NCBI GenBank assembly: GCA_910589315.1
Contig: CAJUTB010000010.1
Location: 1-64,000, forward strand
Origin: an uncultured Oscillibacter sp.
Lineage (GTDB): Bacteria; Bacillota; Clostridia; Oscillospirales; Oscillospiraceae
DNA length: 64,000 bases
Reading direction: 5' to 3'
The position numbers and the translations under genes are program-made. Below are positions 9,540-18,068 of the stretch, piece by piece (the stretch's first letter is position 1; each line of letters begins with the position of its first letter). The notes beneath the pieces are model-generated. The model saw only the letters and a program-made list of their open reading frames with translations. It searched no databases and was not told where the DNA came from.

Positions 9540-10049
9540 GGGGAAAGACGTTCTGGAATCCCGCCTTGCCGCAGACGGAGTACGGTGAAATTTGGCAGAG
9601 AAGGTTTGAGAGGGAACTGTCAAGACCATTTTTCGGCGCCCGTTTCAGCAGACAAGAGCCGCTAAAAAACGACTGTTCTTTGCGAAAAAACAGAATTATG
9701 TCAAGAAAAAAGGATTTTCCATCCGTGGAGAAATGCGGATACAGGGTTTGTTAAAAATTGATATAAACACGGGAAAGCACTGGAAATAAAGGGATAAACC
9801 GCTGTGGAAAACTCCGTGGAAAATGTGAATAACTCTTTGTAGAAGATTTTATTCGTAAATTTATGTAAACTAAGCGGCGAATGGAGAAGCCGGACGGAAT
9901 GTGTGGAGCTTTCTGTAAAGTTTGGCAAAAATGTCGAAAAAGGGCGAAAATTGGCCGGGAAAATTTTCGGCCGGCTGCCGGTCCCGGCCCGAAAAAAACC
10001 GCGCAATTGACAAAATGCTCAAAAATTTTCTGTGGGAAAAACCACTACA
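9540..10049. other. AT-rich intergenic region with DnaA-box-like cluster
   Basis: About 500 bases without a credible gene; the open frames here lack ribosome-binding sites and have low-complexity translations. The base composition is more AT-rich than the flanks. It contains three nearly contiguous 9-mers: TGTGGAAAA (9803-9811), CGTGGAAAA (9815-9823) and TGTGAATAA (9824-9832). The last is the exact complement of the DnaA box TTATTCACA, and the first is the complement of the variant TTTTCCACA. No dnaA, dnaN or rpmH is nearby. Confidence 0.5.
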
Positions 10050-11342
10050 TTACGAATCGTAATCGGCGGAGACAAGCCCGGCGTCTGTTAATTTTTGGAG
10101 ACTTAACAGAATTCCCAGCTTGGCGTGCTGCCAGGTCAGGCCGCCTTGAAAATAGACCGCATAGGGCGGACGAATCGGGCCGTCGGCGGAAAGTTCGATG
10201 CTGCTCCCCTGTACAAACGCCCCCGCCGCCATGATCACTTCGCTGTCATAGCCGGGCATGGCCCACGGTTCCGGCGTTACATAGCTGTCCACCGGCGCGG
10301 CGGCCTGAATCCCTTTGCAGAAAGCTACCATCGCCTCCCGGCTTCCCAGCGTCACCGCCTGAATGATGTCGTGCCGGTCCTCCGCCGCGCCGGGAACGCA
10401 GGGGAAGCCCAGCGGCTCGTAAAGATTCGCAGCAAAAATCGCGCCTTTCAACGCGCCTGCCGTAACGGTGGGGGCCAGGAAAAAGCCCTGGTAAAGCGCG
10501 GGCATGAGGCCCAGATTCGCGCCGACCTCCTGTCCCAGACCCGGGGCGGAAAGCCGGTAGGCACAGCGGTCCACACACGCTTTTGTTCCGCAGATATAGC
10601 CGCCGATGGGGGCAAGGCCGCCGCCGGGGTTTTTGATCAGGCTCCCAACCACCAGATCGGCCCCCACGTCGGAAGGCTCTGCCGTCTCCACAAACTCGCC
10701 GTAGCAGTTATCCACCATGATTTTCACATCCGGCTTTACAGAACGGCAGAACGCGATTAGCTCCCCGATTTGGGCGACGGAAAACGTGGGACGGGTGGCG
10801 TAGCCCTTGGAACGCTGAATGGTAATCAGCTTGGTGCGCCCGTTGATCGCGGCGCGGATGGCGTCGAAATTGAAGCCGCCGCCGGGCAGCAAGTCCGCCT
10901 GGGCGTAAGTGACGCCGTATTCCTTCAAAGAACACGTGCTCTCCCGGATGCCGATGACTTCTTCCAGGGTGTCGTAGGGCGCGCCGACCGGGGAGAGGAG
11001 TTCGTCGCCGGGAAGCAGGTTTGCCGAGAGCGCGACGGCTAAAGCGTGGGTGCCGCAGGTGATTTGCGGGCGGACCAGGGCGGCTTCCGTATGAAAGACG
11101 CCGGCATAAATGCGCTCCAGGTTGTCCCGGCCCTCGTCGTCGTACCCGTAGCCGGTCGTGGCGGCAAAGTGGTTCGCGGCCAGACGGTTTTCCTGCATCG
11201 CCGCCAAAACTTTTCCCTGGTTGTATTCCGCCGTTTGGTCGATTTCCTCGAAGCGTCCGCGCAGACGCTCCAAAACGCGCTGTCCATAAGCGTAAACCCG
11301 GGGGCTTACGCCCAGTTTCTGATACATGGCTTCCAATTCCAT
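10050..11342 (-). CDS. Methionine gamma-lyase family PLP protein (YnbB-like)
   Basis: This 430-residue fold-type I PLP enzyme belongs to the family once called aluminium-resistance protein, now named methionine gamma-lyase family. The PLP lysine is in SLIKNPGGG (K237), preceded by MVDNCYGEFVE (aspartate at 211) and the CGTHALAVAL loop near residue 96. The start at 11342 follows AAGAAGGG; the longer frame from 11366 has no site. The family's physiological reaction is poorly defined and likely acts on sulfur amino acids. In many Firmicutes the gene lies by glnR or hfq, which are absent here. It is transcribed alone from an extended -10 promoter. Confidence 0.88.
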   Translation of the reverse strand: MELEAMYQKLGVSPRVYAYGQRVLERLRGRFEEIDQTAEYNQGKVLAAMQENRLAANHFAATTGYGYDDEGRDNLERIYAGVFHTEAALVRPQITCGTHALAVALSANLLPGDELLSPVGAPYDTLEEVIGIRESTCSLKEYGVTYAQADLLPGGGFNFDAIRAAINGRTKLITIQRSKGYATRPTFSVAQIGELIAFCRSVKPDVKIMVDNCYGEFVETAEPSDVGADLVVGSLIKNPGGGLAPIGGYICGTKACVDRCAYRLSAPGLGQEVGANLGLMPALYQGFFLAPTVTAGALKGAIFAANLYEPLGFPCVPGAAEDRHDIIQAVTLGSREAMVAFCKGIQAAAPVDSYVTPEPWAMPGYDSEVIMAAGAFVQGSSIELSADGPIRPPYAVYFQGGLTWQHAKLGILLSLQKLTDAGLVSADYDS

Positions 11343-11377
11343 GAGAGACCCTTCTTTCTTGTGCATATTGAAACGTT

Positions 11378-11383
11378 ATTATA
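11378..11383 (-). promoter_or_regulatory. Extended -10 promoter for the PLP gene
   Basis: The minus strand reads TGTTATAAT, a TGn-extended -10 element, 36-41 bases before the start at 11342. No good -35 is seen, as is usual for extended -10 promoters. Confidence 0.5.
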
Positions 11384-11430
11384 ACACAGGAACCCATAAA
11401 ATGCATCTTCATTTTTCGCCCGGAGGCAAA

Positions 11431-11461
11431 AAGGACGCCCCTCCGAACGAAGGGCGTCCTT
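11431..11461 (-). terminator. Intrinsic terminator of the lysA-yfcC operon
   Basis: Inverted arms AAGGACGCCC (11431-11440) and GGGCGTCCTT (11452-11461) are followed on the minus strand by a T run, 37 bases after the transporter stop. Confidence 0.85.
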
Positions 11462-11497
11462 TCATGGAAATAAATATCTTGCAGCTGCTGCGCGGGG

Positions 11498-12919
11498 TTA
11501 TATGCCGAGCATCACCGCGCCGCCGACCAGAACCATCTGGGCCACCAGCTCGATGAAGAACAGGGGCAGGAACCACTTGACCCATTTTTCATAGGGAATA
11601 TCGGAGGTTCCGCAGACGATCACGACCTGGCTCGTAGGCCAAAGCAGGTTAGACAGGCCGTCGCCGAACTGGAAGGCCAGGCAGGCCACGTCGCGGCTGA
11701 CGCCCAGGGCATCGGACAGCGGGGCCATGATAGGCATGGTGACAGCCGCCTGACCGGTGGCAGAGGAAATGGGCAGGTTGATGATGGTCTGGGTAATCAA
11801 AATCATCTGAGCCGAGAGGGCGGAGGGAGCCTTCTTCAGCAGCTCGGCCAGGGCGTGAATGACGGTATCGGTAATCACCGCGTCATTCATAACCACCAGA
11901 ATGGCGCGGGAAATACCGGCGATCAGCGCGCCCCAGGCAATTCCCTTGATGCCCTCAACAAACTCGTCAACGAATTTGTCGCCGCTCCAACGGTTGATGA
12001 TTGCGGCCACGGCGGCCATCATGATAAACAGGCCGCAGAGCTGCGTATTGCCCCATTCATACTGCATCAGGCCGACCATCAGAATAACCAGCGTGATCAG
12101 CAGGTCCACCAGGACCAGAACGTCCTTCCTGGTCAGCTTGTAGTCATCCAGCGCGCCGTCACCGAAAGAGTGGATGCAGGGACGGCCATAAACCGCAGAT
12201 TTGGTGGGGTCTTTGCGAATCTTAAAGCCATAGTGCAGCAGGTAAATCAGAGCGATGCCCACCATCACCACGAAGCTCAGCCAGCGGTAGCCCTGGTTGG
12301 AGTACATGGCGACCTCAGAAATGCCCTGGGAGATTGCCACGTTATAAGGGTTCAGCGTACCGCAGGTAAAGCCGATGTATTCGCCCAGGGCCAGGATGGC
12401 AAAACCAAACATGGCGTCATAGCCCAGAGCGACGCCCAAGCCTACAATCAACGGGTAAAATCCATACAGCTCGCTTAACATTCCAAACACGGAACCGCAC
12501 AGCGCGAAGGCGATCATCAGCACCACCGCCAGAGCAACCGCCTTGTTGCCCAGCTTCTTCATGATTACGCCGATTCCCGCATGGAAGGCCCCGGTCCTGA
12601 CCATGATTCGGAAACTGGCGCAGCAGATCATAATCATAAAGATCGTGCTGCCCGCCTCCACGGTGCCGGTGTACAGCGCGCGGAAGATGCCGAACAGGCC
12701 CGTAGGGGAAGTGTTGGCCTTGTCGATGTAGTGGAACGAGCCGTCCACCGCCAGATTCCGCATGGTTCCGTTAACCTCTACCTGTACATAGTCATACTGT
12801 CCAGGCGGAACAATCCAGCTCAGGATTGCCACAAAGACCACCATAGCGAAAACCACGATCCAGGTATTCGGCATCTTAAACGCCTTTTTTTCCGGTTTTG
12901 GGATTTCCTTGTTTGACAT
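11498..12919 (-). CDS. YfcC/DcuC-family membrane transporter
   Basis: The 473-residue protein has about 12 hydrophobic segments and the sequence character of the YfcC branch of the C4-dicarboxylate/peptide anaerobic carrier superfamily (WIVPPGQYDY after TM1, and EYIGFTCGTLNPYNVAISQG in the middle). Members are annotated as basic amino acid, arginine/ornithine or dicarboxylate carriers, and some relatives carry short peptides. It is the last gene of an operon with isoaspartyl dipeptidase, a D-aminoacylase-like enzyme and LysA. From this setting I infer that it imports an altered peptide or acylated amino acid. A GGAGAG site precedes the ATG. Confidence 0.85.
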   Translation of the reverse strand: MSNKEIPKPEKKAFKMPNTWIVVFAMVVFVAILSWIVPPGQYDYVQVEVNGTMRNLAVDGSFHYIDKANTSPTGLFGIFRALYTGTVEAGSTIFMIMICCASFRIMVRTGAFHAGIGVIMKKLGNKAVALAVVLMIAFALCGSVFGMLSELYGFYPLIVGLGVALGYDAMFGFAILALGEYIGFTCGTLNPYNVAISQGISEVAMYSNQGYRWLSFVVMVGIALIYLLHYGFKIRKDPTKSAVYGRPCIHSFGDGALDDYKLTRKDVLVLVDLLITLVILMVGLMQYEWGNTQLCGLFIMMAAVAAIINRWSGDKFVDEFVEGIKGIAWGALIAGISRAILVVMNDAVITDTVIHALAELLKKAPSALSAQMILITQTIINLPISSATGQAAVTMPIMAPLSDALGVSRDVACLAFQFGDGLSNLLWPTSQVVIVCGTSDIPYEKWVKWFLPLFFIELVAQMVLVGGAVMLGI

Positions 12920-12997
12920 TACGATTCTCCTCTCTCACGTTTCGTATTCTATAAAACGCCAGCCGGGAACTGACGCTTTATACCCTAAAATGGTGCC

Positions 12998-14134
12998 TTA
13001 CGACTCAAAATTCGCCTGGACCTGCATTTCCTTGCCCCAGAGCATACACTTGCCCTTGGCGAAAACGGAGTCAACGTTCAGGTCTTCGTCCAGCAGAACA
13101 AGGTCGGCGTCGGACCCTTCCGCAAGACAGCCCTTAGCGGGATAAAGCCCCAGAGCCTTGGCGACGTTTTCCGTTGCCGGGGCCAATGCCTTTTCCAGCG
13201 GATACCCATGGATCTGCACCATGGCGCGGACGGTTTCATGCAGCGCGCTGATGGCGGCGGCCCGGATGCCCACCAGTTCCTTTTTCTCGTTCCAGACCGG
13301 CAGACTGCCGTTACTGTCCGTGCTGATGGTCACAAGCCCCTCCGGGGCCTCGCCGATGGCTCGAATCAGCAGAGCCGTGCGGTTGGCCATATCCTCCGGG
13401 TCGCAGGTAAAATCGACGTATCCGCCTTGTTTGGCAAAGCGAATGGCGGAATCGTACTTGTTCGCCAGATGAGTGGGGCGGAAGTTCCAGATGGGAATTT
13501 CCGTTTCTGCCACGATATCAAAGAGCATATCCAGCTCGGCCTTGCCGGCACCGGTGTGGAGGTGGACAATGCCGGGCTTGCCGGAGAGCATTCCGGCTAT
13601 TCGGGCGTCGGAAGCCAGCTTGATGAGGGATTCCTTGGTCATGTTGCTGGAACGGTGGTCGGAAATGGCGATTTTTACGCCAATAATCTCGTCGATGAAC
13701 ACGATGTCGTTGATAACGCTGCCAGTCAGGGTGGGAGAGGGATAGCTGTAATTACCGGTGAGACAATAAGCCGTGAGGCCGAATTCCCGCAGGGCCTTGG
13801 TTTTCGCCACCAGATTCGCCACGCTGCGGGTGGCACCGTCGGTTCCCAGCAGCCCCACCAAGGTGGTAACGCCCGCTTTCACCGGTTCGCTGAACTTCAG
13901 CGGGGGGACCTGGGTGATAAAACTGCCCTCGCCGCCGCCGCCCACCACATGGACGTGCTGGTCAATGTAACCGGGAATGGCGGTTTTGCCGCCGCCGTCC
14001 AGAATCTGCAAGCCGTCATAGGCGCAGTCGATTTTGTCCGCAATGCGCTCAACCTTCTGATTGGCAAGCAGAATTTCGCTGGGCCTCCAGGCCCCGTCCC
14101 GGTAGGCGTTTACGTTTTTCAAAAGCTGTAGCAT
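12998..14134 (-). CDS. iadA: Isoaspartyl dipeptidase (beta-aspartyl peptidase)
   Basis: This 378-residue amidohydrolase-superfamily enzyme hydrolyses beta-aspartyl dipeptides arising from damaged or cyanophycin-like peptides. The binuclear metal ligands of the family are all visible: HVH (H60, H62), the carboxylated lysine K153 in GVKIAISDHR, H192 in HLHTG, H221 and D272 in STDSNG. The glycine-rich HVVGGGGEGSF loop after the first histidines is diagnostic for IadA. The start follows AAGGAGGG. It lies 21 bp after the amidohydrolase gene and 78 bp before the transporter, in one transcription unit. Confidence 0.94.
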   Translation of the reverse strand: MLQLLKNVNAYRDGAWRPSEILLANQKVERIADKIDCAYDGLQILDGGGKTAIPGYIDQHVHVVGGGGEGSFITQVPPLKFSEPVKAGVTTLVGLLGTDGATRSVANLVAKTKALREFGLTAYCLTGNYSYPSPTLTGSVINDIVFIDEIIGVKIAISDHRSSNMTKESLIKLASDARIAGMLSGKPGIVHLHTGAGKAELDMLFDIVAETEIPIWNFRPTHLANKYDSAIRFAKQGGYVDFTCDPEDMANRTALLIRAIGEAPEGLVTISTDSNGSLPVWNEKKELVGIRAAAISALHETVRAMVQIHGYPLEKALAPATENVAKALGLYPAKGCLAEGSDADLVLLDEDLNVDSVFAKGKCMLWGKEMQVQANFES

Positions 14135-14155
14135 GATGAGAGAACCCTCCTTTGT

Positions 14156-15508
14156 TTATTTCCGCAGGCTGCGGCCCAAACGGCCGTTTATGATTTTGCC
14201 GTGGTCCATGGCGATCTGTCCATTGATCAGAACGTAATCAATCCCCTCCGGGGGAAGGTTGGGCTGGTCAAACGTGGCCTTGTCCGCAATTGTGTCCAGA
14301 TCGAAAATCAAAATATCGGCGTCCGAGCCGGGGCGGAGGGTTCCTTTTTTGTGCAGTCCCAGCTTTGCCGCGGGCATGGCGGTCATTTTTGAGATCGCGT
14401 CGTCCAGGCTCAGCCGTCCGGTTTGGACGTAGTTCCGCAGGAAGCGGGGGAAGGTCCCGGCAGCCCGGGGATGGCCCTGACCGCCGCTCATAAGGCCGTC
14501 GCTGGCCAGCATGATATTCGGATGCAGAAGGGCCATGTCCACATCCTCCGGCTTCATTACGTGACAGACCGTGATGGTGCGGGGGGCCTCGGCGCGAAGC
14601 TCCCGGAACATGTCTTCGTCGCACCGCTGGCCCTTGTATTTGCCGTCGCAGATTTCAATAACGGAGTAATCGGCGTGATACCGCTCCAAAAAGCCCTCGT
14701 CATAAGTGGTTTCCCCGATGCGGGTGCTGAAGGCATAGTAAGGATAGCAGTCGCCGGAGAGGTCCATTCCGTTGGCGCGGGAGCGGTCCATCAGCTCCAG
14801 GAGCCGTTCCATCTGCCCAAAACCGCCCATACTGCCGACGTGGGAATTCTGGACGGGTACATCCAGCCTTCGGCCGATCTCAAAGAGCTCGTTGACCGCG
14901 CTGAATATGAATTCCGCGTCGTCCCGGACATGGGCGGCGACAAATTTGCCCGCCTTTTTGCAGCCCCGTGCGGTCTCCACCATTTCCTCCATGGAAATGC
15001 CGGGGACGTAGCGGATGCCGAAGGACACGCCGAAACAGCCCGCCTCCAGGGCGTCCTGGGTCATGGCGGAGAGTTTTTTCAGTTCCTCGGGCGTAATAGG
15101 GGAGTATTTGTCCCCGTGGCCCGCCGCTTCCCGGAAAAAGGTGTGTCCGGCCAGAAGCCCCATGTTGACGGCTCCGCCGTCCCGGTCCATGAGGTCCAGA
15201 TATTTCGCCGGGTCTACGGTGTTAATGCCGCAGTTGCCGCCCACGGCCGTCGTAACGCCCATGCGGAGCATGGACTGGGTAATGTCCGGAATCAGGCGGT
15301 CGTGCTCTGCGTCATAGGGGTCTTCGTGCATATGGATGTCCAGAAATCCGGGACAGACATACTTGCCGGAGGCATCCAGAACCACATCCGCCTCCGGCGT
15401 GTCCGCCGTGAAGGCGAGGACGGTTCCATCCTCTAAAAGCAGATTGTTTTTTGAATGAATCCGGCTGGCGGGGTCGATAATCGTACCGTTTTGAATCAGC
15501 GTTTTCAT
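14156..15508 (-). CDS. N-acyl-D-amino-acid deacylase-like amidohydrolase
   Basis: This 450-residue metal-dependent amidohydrolase resembles D-aminoacylases and dihydroorotase-like enzymes (COG3653 type). The first metal motif is FLDIHMHEDPYD, the middle SFGIRYVPG and FVAAHVRDDAEF segments carry the expected His residues, and the C-terminus has the MTAMPAAKLGLHKKGTLRPG block common to D-aminoacylases. The start at 15508 is preferred over 15523, which would overlap lysA and has the GGGG touching the ATG. The exact substrate is inferred; a cyclic amide is an alternative. It is followed by iadA in the same operon. Confidence 0.85.
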   Translation of the reverse strand: MKTLIQNGTIIDPASRIHSKNNLLLEDGTVLAFTADTPEADVVLDASGKYVCPGFLDIHMHEDPYDAEHDRLIPDITQSMLRMGVTTAVGGNCGINTVDPAKYLDLMDRDGGAVNMGLLAGHTFFREAAGHGDKYSPITPEELKKLSAMTQDALEAGCFGVSFGIRYVPGISMEEMVETARGCKKAGKFVAAHVRDDAEFIFSAVNELFEIGRRLDVPVQNSHVGSMGGFGQMERLLELMDRSRANGMDLSGDCYPYYAFSTRIGETTYDEGFLERYHADYSVIEICDGKYKGQRCDEDMFRELRAEAPRTITVCHVMKPEDVDMALLHPNIMLASDGLMSGGQGHPRAAGTFPRFLRNYVQTGRLSLDDAISKMTAMPAAKLGLHKKGTLRPGSDADILIFDLDTIADKATFDQPNLPPEGIDYVLINGQIAMDHGKIINGRLGRSLRK

Positions 15509-15512
15509 GGCT

Positions 15513-16859
15513 TCACCTTTCATCCCCTTTCAAAGTGTCCGGAATGAGCTGGCAGGCGGTCACATCCTCCCAGGTCTGCCGCCGGACCATACATTCGTCC
15601 CGCCCGTTCCGCACCAGAACCACTGCGGGAACCGGTATGCTGTTGTAATTGCTGGCCATGGTGTAGCCGTATGCGCCGGTGGAGAATACCGCGAGAAGAT
15701 CGCCGCGCTCCGCCCTGGGTAGTTCGGCATCCTTCATGATAATGTCGCCGCTCTCGCAGCATTTACCGCACACGGTTACGGTTTCTTCCGGGGGCTGTCC
15801 CGCTTTGTTTGCCAGGATGCCCCGGTAAACCGCCTGATACAGCGCGGGACGGATATTGTCCGTCATGCCGCCGTCCACCGAGACATATTTTCGGCTGCCC
15901 ACGACCTCTTTGCCGTCCGTCGAAAGATATTTTCGGACGCCCTTGATTTCTTTGATGGAACCGATTGTATAAAGGGTTATGGCGGCGTCGCCTGCAATGC
16001 TCCGGCCCGGTTCCACCACCAACGCCGGACGGGGAAGGCCCATTTCGTCAAAGCGCGCGGCAATCAGCTCCATCATTGGGTCCAGATAATAGCGGTAGGG
16101 TCTGCGTTCCTCCGTAGTGTAGGTGATGCCGAAGCCGCCCCCCAGATTCAGCTCCTGAACACCGACGCCATAACGGTCCTTTACCTGCCGGACCAGCTCC
16201 AGCACCGCGCTGGCCGCCTGTTTGTAGGGTTCGCACTCGAAAAGCTGGGAGCCGATGTGGAAGTGAAAGCCCAGGAAATCCACATAAGGCGACCGGATGG
16301 CCGCTTCTACCGCGGGATAAATTACGTCCTCATCCAGCGGGAAACCGAATTTTGAGTCCTTTTTGCCGGTAACGATATAGTCGTGACTGTCGGCCTTCAC
16401 GCCGGGCGTCACCCGGTAAAGAACCTTCATGCGCCTGCCCTTGGCCTGGCAGATAGCCTCGATGTCTTCCAGCTCATGCGCGCCGTCGACAATGATCCGG
16501 CCCACGCCGTTTTCGACGGCCAGTTCCAGTTCGTCAAGGAGCTTATTGTTTCCGTTGAACTCGATCCGTTCCGCCGGAAAACCGGCCGCCAGGGCGGTGC
16601 GCAGCTCGCCGCCGGAAACAACGTCCAGACACATCCCAGCCTGGGCAACCAGACGGGCCATGCCCAGGCAGAAAAAGGATTTGGCGGCGTAGGCCACCCG
16701 TGCGCCGGGCCAGCGTTCGATAAAATCCCGCCGCAGCTCCGCAAACCGCGCCTCTATGGCGGTCTGTGAATAAACATACAGAGGCGTTCCGTATTTTTGG
16801 GCCAGCCGGGTTGTGTCGCAGCCGTCAAAAAAGGGCGTTCCGTTTCTGGTTTCGATCAT
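15513..16859 (-). CDS. lysA: Diaminopimelate decarboxylase
   Basis: The 448-residue protein is a fold-type III PLP decarboxylase that makes L-lysine from meso-diaminopimelate. It has the PLP lysine in VAYAAKS (K60), HFHIGSQ, NLGGGFGI, VEPGRSIAG and the CGKCCESGD active-site cysteine motif. The start at 16859 follows GGGAGAGG with proper spacing; the frame is open to 17090 but that part is AT-rich leader. It is the first gene of an operon with two amidohydrolases and a transporter, an unusual position for a lysine biosynthesis gene. Confidence 0.95.
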   Translation of the reverse strand: MIETRNGTPFFDGCDTTRLAQKYGTPLYVYSQTAIEARFAELRRDFIERWPGARVAYAAKSFFCLGMARLVAQAGMCLDVVSGGELRTALAAGFPAERIEFNGNNKLLDELELAVENGVGRIIVDGAHELEDIEAICQAKGRRMKVLYRVTPGVKADSHDYIVTGKKDSKFGFPLDEDVIYPAVEAAIRSPYVDFLGFHFHIGSQLFECEPYKQAASAVLELVRQVKDRYGVGVQELNLGGGFGITYTTEERRPYRYYLDPMMELIAARFDEMGLPRPALVVEPGRSIAGDAAITLYTIGSIKEIKGVRKYLSTDGKEVVGSRKYVSVDGGMTDNIRPALYQAVYRGILANKAGQPPEETVTVCGKCCESGDIIMKDAELPRAERGDLLAVFSTGAYGYTMASNYNSIPVPAVVLVRNGRDECMVRRQTWEDVTACQLIPDTLKGDER

Positions 16860-17168
16860 ATTCCAATCCTCTCCCATTCCTCTTTTGTTTTCTTGGGTTT
16901 CCCATTTTTGTAAGATTTTCACTTGTTTTTGCAAGGTTTTTGAAAGAAAACAGGCTGTGGAATTATTTTCCAGAAAATCGCGGAAACCGTTTTGAAGCCA
17001 AGAAAAACCAGCAGGTGTCAAAGGATCGGGCCTGCTGGTTTTCTGTACGTTTGAAAGGTATTTTCTCCCATCCTGGAACCTGGAAACCATTCCAGGCGGA
17101 AGGGCTTTTCAACGTCCCATTTTCGATTTTCTTCCTACATTATCACACTTTTTCCAGTTTTGCAATCT
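16860..17168 (-). other. AT-rich leader of lysA
   Basis: This is a 309-base spacer between the GerMN lipoprotein gene and lysA. It holds the terminator described separately and otherwise A/T-rich DNA, presumably with the lysA promoter. No lysine riboswitch or T-box could be recognised by eye. Confidence 0.4.
17001..17042 (-). terminator. Terminator after the GerMN operon
   Basis: Arms AAAACCAGCAGG (17004-17015) and CCTGCTGGTTTT (17031-17042) form a 12-bp stem. On the minus strand it is followed by T residues, fitting a terminator for the two-component operon ending at 17169; it could work in both directions. Confidence 0.75.
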
Positions 17169-18068
17169 TTATGATGAAATTGGATAAAATTTTTCCGCAG
17201 TGACCGGCGCGAAATCGTCGCTGAATTCGCCGTCCACCAAAAACCACGTCTCGTTTACGCTCTCCAAGGAACACATCGAACGGCCCAACGCCTGAATGGC
17301 GGTTTGCAAATTCTCCGTGCCGTTTTCCATCTGCGCGGCGGAAAGATTGACGTAGCAAATGCCGTCCTCCTGCCATACGGCGTTAAGCTGGAAGCCCTCC
17401 GGCAGCGCGGGAGACAAATCCCGGTTTTCCGGGCCGCGCTCCAGGGCTTTGGCCGCCGCGCCAACCTGCGTATCGCCCTCGTAAAGCTCCAAGAGGCGGT
17501 TTTCCGGCGTCAGCGCGCCGTCACTGTTCAGGAAGTACAGGGTTGCGGGGACGGTGCGGAGAACGTCTTCTTCTTGGGAGAGCAACGCTTCCCGGCTGAG
17601 AAACACCTGCTTTTCCCGGTACGCCAGTTCCTGGCCCAAAACGGTGATCTGAACCGCCACGATTTCTGGAATCTGGGTAAGCGTCAGGGTGATGGCGTAG
17701 TCCGCCATGGTCAGAGATACGCCGGAAAGGCTGCTGTATGCCGCCGATAAATCCACCACGGCGCGGCGGCCCGTCAGTTCCAGGGATAGCAGGGACGTTC
17801 CGGCGGGAATGGCGCTTTTCAGCGTCTCATCCCGGGGTCCCTTCAACAGCTCGGACATCAGCGTCTCCGCCAATTCCCGCGGGTCGTTTCCAGCGGTCAG
17901 ATATATATGCTCGGTTTGAAGCGCGCCGCCGCCGGCGGCAGCGTTCAGGTTTGATTCCTGAAAATAGAGGTCGTATCCGTCCGGCACATTTTCTGCGGAG
18001 GCGCAGGCGCACAGCAGCAACAGCGGCAGAAGGTATACGAAAGCGGCCAGACGTTTGGTCAGCGTCAT
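17169..18068 (-). CDS. GerMN-domain lipoprotein
   Basis: The 299-residue protein has a signal peptide ending in a lipobox (LLLLCAC; lipidated Cys 20 or 22) and two GerMN-like domains (about residues 50-155 and 175-295). The second copy matches the first in the VNLSAAQ/VDLSAAY strand. It should be anchored on the outer face of the membrane. GerM-type domains occur in spore germination/septation proteins and in LpqB. The start overlaps the sensor kinase stop (ATGA), as LpqB follows MtrB in Actinobacteria. From this I infer that it modulates the kinase; a spore-envelope role is the alternative. Confidence 0.87.
   Translation of the reverse strand: MTLTKRLAAFVYLLPLLLLCACASAENVPDGYDLYFQESNLNAAAGGGALQTEHIYLTAGNDPRELAETLMSELLKGPRDETLKSAIPAGTSLLSLELTGRRAVVDLSAAYSSLSGVSLTMADYAITLTLTQIPEIVAVQITVLGQELAYREKQVFLSREALLSQEEDVLRTVPATLYFLNSDGALTPENRLLELYEGDTQVGAAAKALERGPENRDLSPALPEGFQLNAVWQEDGICYVNLSAAQMENGTENLQTAIQALGRSMCSLESVNETWFLVDGEFSDDFAPVTAEKFYPISS

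Noticed and set aside
9803..9832. Calling this region oriC
   Set aside because: Only three box-like 9-mers are seen and dnaA, dnaN, rpmH and gyr genes are absent; kept only as an observation.
14423..15436. A 337-codon plus-strand frame opposite the amidohydrolase
   Set aside because: No family features and no ribosome-binding site; a shadow of the minus-strand enzyme.
16860..17168. Lysine riboswitch or T-box in front of lysA
   Set aside because: The only strong structure is a terminator-like stem that fits the end of the upstream operon; no T-box or L-box sequence was recognised.
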